Below are positions 51,091-59,810 of a stretch of DNA of 64,000 bases, piece after piece. The stretch is from CAVYTF01 sp963771435 (GTDB lineage: Bacteria; Bacteroidota; Bacteroidia; Chitinophagales; Chitinophagaceae). Every line of letters starts with the position of its first letter. The stretch's first letter is position 1. Below the pieces are notes generated by a model. The model made no database searches. It was given only the letters and a program-made list of their open reading frames with translations, and was not told where the DNA came from. The position numbers and the translations under genes are program-made. The DNA is taken from the NCBI GenBank assembly GCA_963771435.1, contig CAVYTF010000016.1, forward strand, positions 10,291-74,290, read 5' to 3'.

Positions 51091-53883
51091 TTACTCCACC
51101 TCTAATTTACTCACTATATTTTTTCCATTGATCATTAATTGTAAAATATAAGTTCCTGCCGGTAATCTGTTAAGCAAACTCACTTCAACCGAATTCACCC
51201 CCACGTTTGTAAAGCATGGTTGTATAATAATTGTTTTCCCGGAAATATCAGACACTTTGATTGTCGTCGTTTCAGCTTTATCAGAGGAATAAGTTAACTG
51301 CACATAGTTCTTGGCTGGGTTTGGAAATAACTTTACATCAACGGAAGTTCCATCGCCAAGTGGGAATTCTAATATATTACTGTAAGTATATTTTCCGTTT
51401 TTACTAACAAATTTAAGTCTGTAAAAAACCTTGCTATATGTAAAGGAAGGCTGATCAGCAAACTGGTATTTATTCTGCGCTGCAGAGCCTTTCGCCGTTA
51501 AAGAGCTTACTGATGAAAAATGAATTCCGTCATAACTTCTTTCAACAACATCAGAGGCGGCATTCACTTCATCAAACGTCGTCCACGACAGATCGGCAAA
51601 TTGGTCAACTATTGTCCCCTGGAAGTTTTCCAAAGTCAACGGGAGGCAAATGCAACTATCCACATGTATAGTATCTTTGGCGTCCGTCTCATGAATATCG
51701 TCAAAACACCTTAACGTAAAGATATAAGTCCCTACTATTGTTAACCCGCTCACATTACTAACCGCTAAGCCTTGATGGTCAAACATCGGGTTTGCTCCAG
51801 CTGGTGCAGCAGTCACCGCCCACCAATACCTCAGCAGGTCGCCTTGCGGATCGGACGCTACTGCAGATAATTCTGCAGTGCTCGCAGGTAATGTAAGGTC
51901 TGTGGGGTACGATGTGATAGAACTGATCATAGGAGGCAATGTTGCGGGGTGTACCGTACATATTATTTGCGCTGTCAGGTCAGGTTGCCCTGGGTTAGTA
52001 ACATTTACCTGGAAGATGTAGTCGCCAGGTACTGTCATCCCGCTTACATTGGCTCGAATACTTACAAATATATACGAAGTAGTGTCCAAAGTAATATTAG
52101 CGCCCGCAGGCTGTTGCACAAGGCTCCACTTCCCTCTGCCGGTAAAATCGCTGTTTGCAAGATCAGAGATTTGTATTTGTAAGGTGCCGGATGACGTAGG
52201 TAGTTCAACATTCGCATGAGTAGTAACACCCGGGTTATCGAAAACAAGGCCATAAGGGGCAGCAAATCTGAACCCCGCACTGCCTAAAACGGGTGGAGGG
52301 TTGGAACTGTAGGAGATCAAATACAGTTTTTTTGACGAGATATTTACCCCGTCACTTACATTCACATTAAATATGTATGTGCCTGCAACAGTAAGCCCGC
52401 TCACTGAGGAAGATGCGGCATTAGGCGTAGCGATCACAGTATTCGCCCCCGCAGGTTGGCTGAAAACAGTCCATTCATAAGTTAAGCTGTTAAGTTCTGC
52501 ATCGCTCGCTGTAGTAGAAATGGTTGCAGTGCTTGCAGGCAAAACTAAGTAGCCCGGCTTCGCTACCCACGTCATAACATCCGGAGCGTTATTAGGGCCG
52601 GCATAGGGGTATAATGTGGTAACAGTTCCTCCGGGGTTTACACTTAGATCAAGCGTGTCCGTTGTCCCAACTGTATGCAGGCCAAATTCCTGGTATCCTG
52701 TGGCGCCTGATATGGATTGCGAAAGTCCATAAGTACCTGCCGGCACTCCCGTCAGGTGAACAGTTTTTATGGTGCTTGATGTATTATCAACGATAGTAGT
52801 TTGTTTGCCATTATTGACAAATGCCAGTATATGAAGCAAAGAATCATTCGTTGTAGTATTTATTCTAACAGAACCTGGCCTCACATAATGCAACACCTGC
52901 CGTAGTCGAAAAAAAGTACCGGATGGGGTAAATGCCGTCAACCCGCTTGCAGGTACCACGGTATTAGATCCACTATAGGCCACCTCCCAGTAAGATACAT
53001 TAGCAAGCGTCAGGTCGCTGTACAGGTCATCAAAAGTTGGGTTCCCCATTTCCGTCTGTGCTGTAGTGAGCCCCTTCGTAAGCCCGAAATTATATATGTA
53101 GGAGCGGTAAGGGTCAGCCGTACCGTAATTATGATAAGAAAGCCGCCCTATTAAAGGCCACAAAGCTGTATCGCCTTCCACTGGCGTAATAAAACCCCAG
53201 TCTGTTTCCGGCGCCACCGCTTCTGCATATTGCGTTTTTGTATTTAATCCGTGCGAAAGCAATCGCGGTGCTAACGCCTTAATATCGTCTGAAATTAAAC
53301 TTGGGGTAATAGGACCAGAAGGTTCGTTATAAATTACGTCATAATTTATATTAATTCCATAAGCATCCTTCATAAAGTAGGCATTCGCCCATATCTGCTG
53401 GGCACGTTCTCCCGGGTCATTCATCACCCACGGTTTTGAAAGCGTCGCATTTGTTGGGTATCCGGTGCTGGAATAAAAGGACGGTTGATAGCCTTCAGCG
53501 AGAATGCGGTTATTGAAATACATAAGGTAATTCGCTAAGCCAATAGGCAAGCTTGAGGAGTCAAACCTGCTCCAGTCAATACTGTCACAATTGCCATTAT
53601 CCATACCCGTACCATCTGTACGCGGCCCCACTTCTGTTACACGGCTGCCTGTCAGCCCAAGATCGCCAAGAAGATAATCAAGTATTTCATAGTTTACTGG
53701 GTTAGCAATGTTCGAATCCAGCATCGAGTAAGCTCCACCCAGCGGCCCCAAAATTCCGCCTCCATCACCCCAGCCAACCATAGTCTGAAACTTTATAGTT
53801 GAATCTATTGCAATAGTATCTTGTGAGTAAACCTGTCCGCATATCAATGTAAACAGCAGTATGGGGGTATTTTTCAATTTCAT
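51091..53883 (-). CDS. Secreted GH30-like glycoside hydrolase with PKD-type repeats and T9SS sorting domain
   Basis: A 930-residue exported protein. After a signal peptide (ending CGQVYSQ), a (beta/alpha)8-like domain spans about 25-420: FQTMVGWGDGGGIL, NINYDVIYNEPSG with the likely acid/base Glu, and TTAQTEMGNP with the likely nucleophile Glu. Three related Ig/PKD-like repeats follow (about 425-770), each with QPAGAN or APAGAN and SGLTVxGTYIF. The C-terminal 75 residues (VDVKLFPNPAKNYVQLTYSS to IVSKLEVE) are a type A T9SS sorting signal. It is exported by the T9SS to which PorW/SprE belongs. The sugar substrate is unknown. Confidence 0.85.
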   Translation of the reverse strand: MKLKNTPILLFTLICGQVYSQDTIAIDSTIKFQTMVGWGDGGGILGPLGGAYSMLDSNIANPVNYEILDYLLGDLGLTGSRVTEVGPRTDGTGMDNGNCDSIDWSRFDSSSLPIGLANYLMYFNNRILAEGYQPSFYSSTGYPTNATLSKPWVMNDPGERAQQIWANAYFMKDAYGININYDVIYNEPSGPITPSLISDDIKALAPRLLSHGLNTKTQYAEAVAPETDWGFITPVEGDTALWPLIGRLSYHNYGTADPYRSYIYNFGLTKGLTTAQTEMGNPTFDDLYSDLTLANVSYWEVAYSGSNTVVPASGLTAFTPSGTFFRLRQVLHYVRPGSVRINTTTNDSLLHILAFVNNGKQTTIVDNTSSTIKTVHLTGVPAGTYGLSQSISGATGYQEFGLHTVGTTDTLDLSVNPGGTVTTLYPYAGPNNAPDVMTWVAKPGYLVLPASTATISTTASDAELNSLTYEWTVFSQPAGANTVIATPNAASSSVSGLTVAGTYIFNVNVSDGVNISSKKLYLISYSSNPPPVLGSAGFRFAAPYGLVFDNPGVTTHANVELPTSSGTLQIQISDLANSDFTGRGKWSLVQQPAGANITLDTTSYIFVSIRANVSGMTVPGDYIFQVNVTNPGQPDLTAQIICTVHPATLPPMISSITSYPTDLTLPASTAELSAVASDPQGDLLRYWWAVTAAPAGANPMFDHQGLAVSNVSGLTIVGTYIFTLRCFDDIHETDAKDTIHVDSCICLPLTLENFQGTIVDQFADLSWTTFDEVNAASDVVERSYDGIHFSSVSSLTAKGSAAQNKYQFADQPSFTYSKVFYRLKFVSKNGKYTYSNILEFPLGDGTSVDVKLFPNPAKNYVQLTYSSDKAETTTIKVSDISGKTIIIQPCFTNVGVNSVEVSLLNRLPAGTYILQLMINGKNIVSKLEVE

Positions 53884-54157
53884 TCTAATATGATTTATAT
53901 GCTTATAGAAATTCAGGGGCGCCTAAATTAAAATAGTAAAATTCTTAGGTGCAGGATTAAATTAAGAAAAAAACCATAATGTATAAATTCCAAAAGGCTT
54001 CAGCAAAGCTACTGTTTTTAAGCTATGCATAAATTTATTACAGCTTTATTTTTCGCAGCAGTTGTACCCAACTTGTTACTTAATTCTCATTTTGAGGTAC
54101 TTCCAACATGTGCCTTGCGTAACATTTTTTGCAGGCACTAACTATATTTGTTGTCCA

Positions 54158-54733
54158 CTATTTTCTTCGGATAGATAAAATAGTCACCACAGGCGTAAAA
54201 TACTGGGCCTGATCCGGGTAAAGTTGTTGTATCTTTTTCACAACATCCATTCCATCGGTCACTTTGCCAAAGGCTGCAAAGCCCTGCCCATCAGGGTTTC
54301 GCTTTCCGCCGTAGTCAAGTGCTGGCTGATCATTGATGCAGATAAAGAAATCGCACGTTGCAGATGCAGGCTCTGATCTCGCCATTGATATAGTACCATT
54401 TACATGGTGCAGCCCGGTTTGTGTTGTAGTTTCCAGCGGGATAGGTGCAAACTGTTTCGTAGAGTCTACTTCGCCTCCCTGTATCACTTCTATCTTCACA
54501 GCATTATTCGGCTGGTTGTTCAGCCTCACCGCGCGAAAAAAACTCGTGCTGTCATACAAATGCGCATCCACATATCTTAAGAAATTAGCAACAGTAACCG
54601 GCGCTTTCTTGGCATACAATACTATGCTGATATCGCCCAACGTTGTTTTAATAATACATGTATCATCCCTTTGTGCATAGAGGTTTGTTACCAAAAAGAA
54701 CCCTGCAACCAACATTAGTATACTTCTTTTCAT
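54158..54733 (-). CDS. Cyclophilin-type peptidyl-prolyl isomerase, exported
   Basis: A 191-residue protein with a cleavable signal peptide (MKRSILMLVAGFFLVTNLYA). The cyclophilin domain has TTLGDISIVLYAKKAPVTVA, FFRAVRLNN, IEVIQGGEVD, GTISMARSEPASATCDFFIC and GFAAFGKVTDGMDVVKKI. It is a periplasmic prolyl isomerase paralogous to the lipoprotein at 34612. A degenerate copy of its 5' end lies 650 bases upstream (55375-55523). The 274 bases after the GH30 gene hold no recognisable feature. Confidence 0.92.
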   Translation of the reverse strand: MKRSILMLVAGFFLVTNLYAQRDDTCIIKTTLGDISIVLYAKKAPVTVANFLRYVDAHLYDSTSFFRAVRLNNQPNNAVKIEVIQGGEVDSTKQFAPIPLETTTQTGLHHVNGTISMARSEPASATCDFFICINDQPALDYGGKRNPDGQGFAAFGKVTDGMDVVKKIQQLYPDQAQYFTPVVTILSIRRK

Positions 54734-54830
54734 CTATCTAAGTTTTATACTTTATTTCTCCTATGATAAGTGAGGTTTTCAGCAGAATGAAATTTTCCTC
54801 CTTATGAAGTCTCAAACCAAAAAAACAACA

Positions 54831-55334
54831 CTATTCTGCAAAATTATTATCGGAAAAGATTAAAAAACAACTGCAATCAGATATTAGGCCTTTTGGCCTG
54901 CTTGTTAGATATTTTTCTTTTACATTAAGTGAGTCTTTATTTAAATATCCAAATGCCGGGCAAAAAAAATACTTATCATGATAGATAGACTTACGCAGTT
55001 GGATTTTAAAAGTCGTGGTCTGCTTAGGTTTTACAACATAATACAATAACCAATGCGCCAAAGAATGTTCGCCAACAGTAAAATAGTAGGAAGCGCTCCT
55101 TTTCTCTTTATCGATCTGAAAATAAAGATTATTGATAAATTTTGGTTCAAAACTATACGCAGTTGGTACATACGGAAGTATTAATAAACTATCTGTATTG
55201 TTGTTCAGGCTTATCTCAAAAATTATACTTTGAGAGCTTTCCTCAATTCTATCAATAGATAAATTCAATGATTGAGCACTGCATTTCATTATAATAAGAA
55301 ATAGGATATTACAAAGTATAAATTTACTTTTCAT
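54831..55334 (-). CDS. Hypothetical exported protein
   Basis: A 167-residue protein with a signal peptide (MKSKFILCNILFLIIMKCSA). The mature part is beta-rich (SLNLSIDRIEESSQSIIFEI, LNNNTDSLLILPYVP, KPKQTTTFKIQLRKS). The sequence is AT-rich and biased to Lys/Ser/Asn, unlike its neighbours. I do not recognise the family. ATG 55334 is chosen because it begins the signal peptide. It sits between the cyclophilin gene and its decayed copy, in a patch of apparent rearrangement. Confidence 0.55.
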   Translation of the reverse strand: MKSKFILCNILFLIIMKCSAQSLNLSIDRIEESSQSIIFEISLNNNTDSLLILPYVPTAYSFEPKFINNLYFQIDKEKRSASYYFTVGEHSLAHWLLYYVVKPKQTTTFKIQLRKSIYHDKYFFCPAFGYLNKDSLNVKEKYLTSRPKGLISDCSCFLIFSDNNFAE

Positions 55335-55374
55335 TTTATATTTATTTAGGTTTTTACTTATCAATGAATGTCTC

Positions 55375-55523
55375 ACCTACCCAAATGCGATTTACAATCA
55401 ACAACAAGCAAACTTACTCTGCCAATATTTCCCAGCGTCGTTTTAATGATACATGTTCCTTTGTGCAGATAGGTTTATTGCCACAAAAAACAACGCAACC
55501 AACATTATTATATTTCTTCTCAT
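55375..55523 (-). pseudogene. Decayed cyclophilin 5' end, fused to a dispersed-repeat arm
   Basis: From ATG 55523 the frame reads MRRNIIMLVALFFVAINLSA then QRNMYH and a stop, parallel to MKRSILMLVAGFFLVTNLYA-QRDDTC of the gene at 54158. A base lost after QR shifts the frame; read in the other frame it continues CIIKTTLGNI, as in the intact gene (CIIKTTLGDI). At that point (about 55420) cyclophilin similarity ends and GGAAATATTGGCAGAG, the right arm of the dispersed element, begins. The remaining 500 bases of the gene are absent. Confidence 0.75.
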
Positions 55524-55569
55524 TTGTATTAATTAAGGCAACTAATATCAGTTGGGGCAAGGAGGTGAG

Positions 55570-56064
55570 TTAAGGGCTATAATTCAGCTTTAATTTTTTT
55601 TGTCTGAATAAAAAATAGGAAATTATGCAACCAACACAAAGTCCTATAAATATTCGGTAAACAAAATTTACAGGGTCAAGTGGATAATTCACAGGCATAT
55701 TGTGGTTACGCAAAACGAGATTTTTTGCTATTCTGTTGAAATAGCTTTTAACACCTTCATGTCGTGAAAAGATCCCTATTGTTATGCAAATTAAAATAGT
55801 CAAAAGTGAAGCAATTCTTTTAGTTGGCGAGGCAATTGGAGCAAGCCGCCAGGTAAATAAAAGAAGAAAAGGTATAAGAAAAAGAATCAATGAAAATAAT
55901 ATCGATGTTTTAAAGTTTCCGGGCAATTCAATAACGTGAAATAAAATACCGTCAACATGTGGTTCAAAAAATTCAAAAATGGGTACAAAGAAAACTTGTG
56001 ATACTATAAAGAGCGCAACCGACAACAAACCAACTTGAAAGTATATCGTTTTAAAGAACTTCAT
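55570..56064 (-). CDS. Hypothetical membrane protein
   Basis: A 164-residue protein with four hydrophobic segments (about residues 8-30, 50-72, 80-100 and 135-155) and a basic C-terminus (FRQKKLKLNYSP). I do not recognise the family. Base composition is AT-rich like the two preceding items. A complete frame with a plausible start and no overlap supports it as a gene, but conservation cannot be judged by eye. Confidence 0.5.
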   Translation of the reverse strand: MKFFKTIYFQVGLLSVALFIVSQVFFVPIFEFFEPHVDGILFHVIELPGNFKTSILFSLILFLIPFLLLFTWRLAPIASPTKRIASLLTILICITIGIFSRHEGVKSYFNRIAKNLVLRNHNMPVNYPLDPVNFVYRIFIGLCVGCIISYFLFRQKKLKLNYSP

Positions 56065-56220
56065 TCGAGAATTAAAGATAATAATAAAGGCTGCAAATGC
56101 AGGCGTTGAAGTTATTTATTTTTTCGCCGTTGTTAGTACTCTTCTCCCCAACAACTATTTTAATTTTTTCTATCGGTGGTTGTCTCAGAAATACAAGCCC
56201 TGATCAACAAGCAAATTTCC

Positions 56221-56353
56221 TCTGCCAATATTTCCGATACATTCCTCTTCTAACCATTTTTACTTTTTATTTTTTACTTTTTACTTGCCCCTTACCCCCT
56301 TCCGCCTCCCTGCCACATCCCTGCGTCCTTCCTGCCACCTTCACTGGACTCCA
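56221..56353 (-). repeat. Dispersed two-arm intergenic element, copy C
   Basis: Minus orientation. GTGGCAGGAAGGACGCAGGG begins at 56338 and CGGAAATATTGGCAGAGG begins at 56236, 102 bp apart. The interval contains TTTTTACT octamers (about 56262-56290). To the left, CCCCAACAAC near 56147 matches the flank of copy B. Confidence 0.87.
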
Positions 56354-56399
56354 CCATATCCCCTACTGCGTTTTCCTCCGCTGCCAACTTGCCACATGG

Positions 56400-56801
56400 C
56401 TATTTTATCTCCTGGCATAACTCTATCAACACTCCATTGGTCGTCTTAGGATGCAGGAAACACACCAGCTTATTATCCGCTCCCCGCTTTGGTGTAGCGC
56501 TCAATAACTCAAAGCCCTCAGCCGATAGGCGTTCCATTTCGGCTAAAATATCCTCCGTTTCAAACGCAATATGGTGCATCCCTTCTCCCTTTTTCTCTAT
56601 GAACTTTGCAATAACACCTTCTGCATCTGCGCTTTCCAGCAACTCTACCTTGCCGTCTCCCTGCCTGAAGAAAGCAGTATTTACATTTTCTGACTCTACA
56701 AGCTCAGTTTTATAACAGGGCGCTGCCAACAGTTTCTCAAACAAAGGAACTGATGCAGCAATACTATTTACGGCAATGCCAATATGCTCTATCTTTAGCA
56801 T
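56400..56801 (-). CDS. mce: Methylmalonyl-CoA epimerase
   Basis: A 133-residue vicinal-oxygen-chelate enzyme that interconverts (S)- and (R)-methylmalonyl-CoA in the propionate/succinate pathway. MLKIEHIGIAVNSI supplies the first metal His. VELLESADAEGVIAKFIEKK, GEGMHHIAFETEDI and the C-terminal GVLIELCQEI supply the others. Length is normal. Methylmalonyl-CoA mutase is not in the window; sucC, which makes or uses the product succinyl-CoA, is at 18.3 kb. Confidence 0.93.
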   Translation of the reverse strand: MLKIEHIGIAVNSIAASVPLFEKLLAAPCYKTELVESENVNTAFFRQGDGKVELLESADAEGVIAKFIEKKGEGMHHIAFETEDILAEMERLSAEGFELLSATPKRGADNKLVCFLHPKTTNGVLIELCQEIK

Positions 56802-56873
56802 GATGTTTGGTTTCGATATGAGAAAATAGGTGTACTAACTTTAATGCGCGGACTAAAGTAGATCGATTTGGCG

Positions 56874-56881
56874 TAAATTTG
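56874..56881 (+). promoter_or_regulatory. Putative -7 element (TAAATTTG) of the isc operon
   Basis: An exact TAnnTTTG match 27 bases before ATG 56909. The TTG within it (56879) is in frame with iscS but cannot be the start if this is the promoter. Confidence 0.55.
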
Positions 56882-56908
56882 CATTTAATTAAAAGGAAAA
56901 CTTATCTT

Positions 56909-58126
56909 ATGCTAAAGTTGCCTGTGTACTTAGACAATAACGCTACAACACCAATGGACCCTCGGGTGCTGGAGGCAATGCTGCCTTATTTTACTGAACA
57001 TTTTGGTAATGCTGCAAGCCGTAACCACCCCTTTGGATGGGAGGCGGAAGAGGCTGTTGATTATGCCCGTGAGCAGGTTGCTAAACTCATTGGCGCCGAC
57101 CCTAAAGAGATCATATTCACTTCGGGCGCTACCGAAGGAGATAACCTCGCTATTAAAGGTGTATATGAAATGTATGCCAGCAAGGGCAACCATATCATCA
57201 CCTGTGTGACCGAACACAAGGCCGTTTTAGATACCTGCAAGCACATTGAGAAAACAGGTGGAGAAGTTACTTATCTCCATGTTGGTTCTGATGGCTTGAT
57301 TGATTTAAAACAACTAGAAGCAGCCATTAAGCCAACCACTGTACTGATTGCCATAATGTATGCAAACAATGAAGTTGGGGTAATTCAGCCTGTAAGAGAA
57401 ATAAGTGCTATTGCACGTAAGCATGGTGTTCTATTCTTTACGGATGGTACCCAGGCGGTAGGAAAAATACCGGTTGATGTAAACAAAGACGGTATTGACC
57501 TAATGGCTTTCAGCGGGCACAAAATGTACGGCCCTAAGGGCGTTGGTGCATTGTATGTGCGCCGTAAAAATCCTCGTGTGAAAGTAACCTCACAAATGGA
57601 TGGTGGTGGTCATGAACGCGGCATGAGAAGCGGAACACTTAATGTACCTGGCATTGTTGGCTTTGGCAAGGCTTGCGAACTTTGCAGGTTGGATATGGAA
57701 GAAGATACTAAGCGCATCAGCCACCTAAGGGATAAATTGGAAACATCTTTATTGAAACTGGAAGAAGCATACGTGAACGGAAGCACTGAACACCGGCTGC
57801 CCCATGTAAGCAATATTTCTTTCAAATATGTTGAAGGCGAAGGATTAATGATGGGCTTTAATAAAAATATTGCTGTTTCGTCTGGTTCTGCATGCACATC
57901 TGCATCTCTTGAACCAAGCTATGTTTTAAAAGCCTTGGGTTTGGGTGATGACTTGGCACACAGTTCGCTACGTTTTGGCTTAAGTAGGTTCACAACGGAA
58001 GAACAAATAGATTATACGATTGAACAAATATCAGAAACAGTATTAAAGCTGAGAGAAATGAGTCCCCTCTGGGAAATGTTTAAAGAAGGAATGGACTTGG
58101 ATAAAATAGAATGGGCAGCACATTAA
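56909..58126 (+). CDS. iscS: Cysteine desulfurase IscS
   Basis: A 405-residue PLP enzyme that takes sulfur from cysteine for Fe-S cluster assembly. It has YLDNNATTPMDPRVLEAMLP, TSGATEGDNLAIKG, the PLP lysine motif SGHKMYGPKGVGAL (about residues 200-213) and the catalytic cysteine loop SSGSACTSASLEPSYVL (about 328-344), the long-loop form of IscS group I. Start ATG 56909 lies after the -7 box. First gene of iscS-iscU-iscA, with 30 and 42 bases between genes. Confidence 0.96.
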   Translation: MLKLPVYLDNNATTPMDPRVLEAMLPYFTEHFGNAASRNHPFGWEAEEAVDYAREQVAKLIGADPKEIIFTSGATEGDNLAIKGVYEMYASKGNHIITCVTEHKAVLDTCKHIEKTGGEVTYLHVGSDGLIDLKQLEAAIKPTTVLIAIMYANNEVGVIQPVREISAIARKHGVLFFTDGTQAVGKIPVDVNKDGIDLMAFSGHKMYGPKGVGALYVRRKNPRVKVTSQMDGGGHERGMRSGTLNVPGIVGFGKACELCRLDMEEDTKRISHLRDKLETSLLKLEEAYVNGSTEHRLPHVSNISFKYVEGEGLMMGFNKNIAVSSGSACTSASLEPSYVLKALGLGDDLAHSSLRFGLSRFTTEEQIDYTIEQISETVLKLREMSPLWEMFKEGMDLDKIEWAAH

Positions 58127-58156
58127 TTTAAACATAAACAATTAAAATAAAACTTT

Positions 58157-58573
58157 ATGGCATACTCAGAAAAAGTGATTGACCATTACAGCAACCCCAA
58201 AAACGTTGGCACGCTTGATAAAAGCAGCAGAAATGTAGGTACAGGGCTTGTTGGCGCTCCTGAATGCGGTGATGTAATGCGCCTGCAGATAGAAGTGGAC
58301 GACGCTACAGGTATTATTAAAGATGCTAAGTTCAAAACCTTTGGTTGTGGCTCTGCTATTGCTTCTTCATCTTTGGCTACTGAATGGCTTAAAGGCAGAT
58401 CGGTAGAAGACGCTTTAACCATTGACAACATGGACATCGTGGAAGAACTAAACCTCCCCCCTGTAAAAATTCATTGTTCTGTCCTTGCAGAAGACGCTAT
58501 TAAAGCAGCCATCAATGATTACCGCAAGAAACAGGGTCTGGAGCAATTGGTTTTTGAAGAAAGAATTCATTAG
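58157..58573 (+). CDS. iscU: Fe-S cluster scaffold IscU
   Basis: A 138-residue scaffold on which 2Fe-2S clusters are built. It begins MAYSEKVIDHYSNPKNVG, with three conserved cysteines in APECGDVMRL, FKTFGCGSAIASSS and PVKIHCSVLAEDA, and the IscS/HscA interaction motif LPPVK. Length and motifs are normal. It lies between iscS and iscA. Confidence 0.96.
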   Translation: MAYSEKVIDHYSNPKNVGTLDKSSRNVGTGLVGAPECGDVMRLQIEVDDATGIIKDAKFKTFGCGSAIASSSLATEWLKGRSVEDALTIDNMDIVEELNLPPVKIHCSVLAEDAIKAAINDYRKKQGLEQLVFEERIH

Positions 58574-58615
58574 GCCTTTTCTTAAAAGACTTAACTAACA
58601 TATCTGAGAAATAAT

Positions 58616-58966
58616 ATGGTAGCAACAGATAATGGTATTTATGTAAGTGACAAAGCAAAAAGCAAGGTGGTGAAACTGATGGATGAATCAGGGGTTACAA
58701 ATGACTCTTCTTATTTTTTGCGTGTTTCTGTGGTTGGTGGCGGCTGTTCAGGATTAAGTTATAAACTTGATTTTGACAACGAAACAAGGCCTATGGATCA
58801 GGTATTTGAAGATAATGGATTAAAGCTTGTGACTGATTTAAAGAGCTTTCTATACTTAGTTAATACAGAGCTTGATTTTTCTGATGGATTGAACGGCAAA
58901 GGATTTTACTTTAAAAACCCCAATGCTAGCAGGAGTTGTGGCTGCGGAGAAAGTTTTGCAGTATAA
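58616..58966 (+). CDS. A-type Fe-S carrier (IscA/HesB family)
   Basis: A 116-residue A-type carrier. Cysteines are in VVGGGCSGLSYKL and the terminal SRSCGCGESFAV (CxC near the C-terminus). It transfers Fe-S clusters from IscU to apoproteins. Last gene of the isc group; a strong terminator follows. Chaperones hscA/hscB and ferredoxin, found in proteobacterial isc operons, are absent here. Confidence 0.94.
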   Translation: MVATDNGIYVSDKAKSKVVKLMDESGVTNDSSYFLRVSVVGGGCSGLSYKLDFDNETRPMDQVFEDNGLKLVTDLKSFLYLVNTELDFSDGLNGKGFYFKNPNASRSCGCGESFAV

Positions 58967-58991
58967 ATCCTTTCATCACATTAAATAATTT

Positions 58992-59016
58992 TCCCGCCAA
59001 CGGCGGGATTTTTTTT
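58992..59016 (+). terminator. Rho-independent terminator of the isc operon
   Basis: TCCCGCC (58992-58998) pairs with GGCGGGA (59002-59008) around a 3-base loop, followed by eight T. Confidence 0.93.
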
Positions 59017-59044
59017 GAAATAAAACATAAATGTTTTCAACTCT

Positions 59045-59076
59045 TGCTTTTCAACATACCTAAACCTTTAGCTTTG
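59045..59076 (+). promoter_or_regulatory. Promoter of gldFG (TTG - 21 nt - TAGCTTTG)
   Basis: An exact -7 box TAGCTTTG (59069-59076) ends 5 bases before the gldF ATG. A TTG at 59045-59047 is at a plausible -33 distance. The resulting transcript would be nearly leaderless. Confidence 0.55.
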
Positions 59077-59081
59077 AAGCC

Positions 59082-59807
59082 ATGTGGATAGTTTGCAAAA
59101 AGGAATGGCAACAGTTTTTCAGCAGCCTTACGGGATATATTATCATCATTGTTTTTTTGCTGGTGAATGGCATAGTCCTGTTTGTTTTTGAAAACAATAT
59201 TTTCGATTACGGATATGCCACACTCGACCAGTTTTTTCAATTAGCTCCATGGGTTTTGCTGTTTCTGACGCCAGCTATAACAATGCGGAGTTTTTCAGAC
59301 GAATTTAAATCCGGTACTTACGAAGTTCTTCAAACCCTTCCTTTAATCCGCTGGGATATTATATTCGGCAAATACTTAGGCTGCCTTTTCATTGCAATTA
59401 TGGCATTGCTTCCCTCACTTATTTATATAATATCCATTCAGTCACTTGCAGCAGGTCAGGGCCTTGACATGGGCGCAACAATTGGTTCCTATATCGGGCT
59501 TGTTTTACTTGCTGCTGTGTTCATCGCCATCGGGATCTTTACAAGCAGCCTCACTTCTAACTCAGTAGTGGCATTTATGCTTAGCCTTGTCGGTTGCGCT
59601 TTGCTTTATTATGGTTTTAACGCCATCAGCAAACTATCACCCTTTGCAAACGGTGCTGATTATTATATTGAAATGGCAGGTATTGATTTTCATTACCGAA
59701 GCATCAGCAGAGGTGTTATTGACACAAGGGATATCATTTACTTTTTCAGTGTAATCGGGTTGTTCTTTTCTTTCACACATCATTTTTTATCAAAACATAA
59801 AGGATAA
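59082..59807 (+). CDS. gldF: Gliding motility ABC transporter permease GldF
   Basis: A 241-residue ABC-2 type permease with six membrane segments. Typical blocks are WIVCKKEWQQFFSSLTGYII, FFQLAPWVLLFLTPAITMRS, FSDEFKSGTYEVLQTLPL and a C-terminal FFSVIGLFFSFTHHFLSK. With GldG and the ATPase GldA it forms an ABC transporter required for gliding in some Bacteroidota. gldA is not adjacent, which is common. gldG starts 3 bases after the stop. Confidence 0.93.
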   Translation: MWIVCKKEWQQFFSSLTGYIIIIVFLLVNGIVLFVFENNIFDYGYATLDQFFQLAPWVLLFLTPAITMRSFSDEFKSGTYEVLQTLPLIRWDIIFGKYLGCLFIAIMALLPSLIYIISIQSLAAGQGLDMGATIGSYIGLVLLAAVFIAIGIFTSSLTSNSVVAFMLSLVGCALLYYGFNAISKLSPFANGADYYIEMAGIDFHYRSISRGVIDTRDIIYFFSVIGLFFSFTHHFLSKHKG

Positions 59808-59810
59808 GAA

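Noticed and set aside
55364..55573. Plus-strand 69-codon frame
   Set aside because: It is the antisense of the decayed cyclophilin copy and a repeat arm.
56097..56420. Plus-strand 107-codon frame
   Set aside because: It is a translation of dispersed element copy C and its flanks; other copies do not keep the frame.
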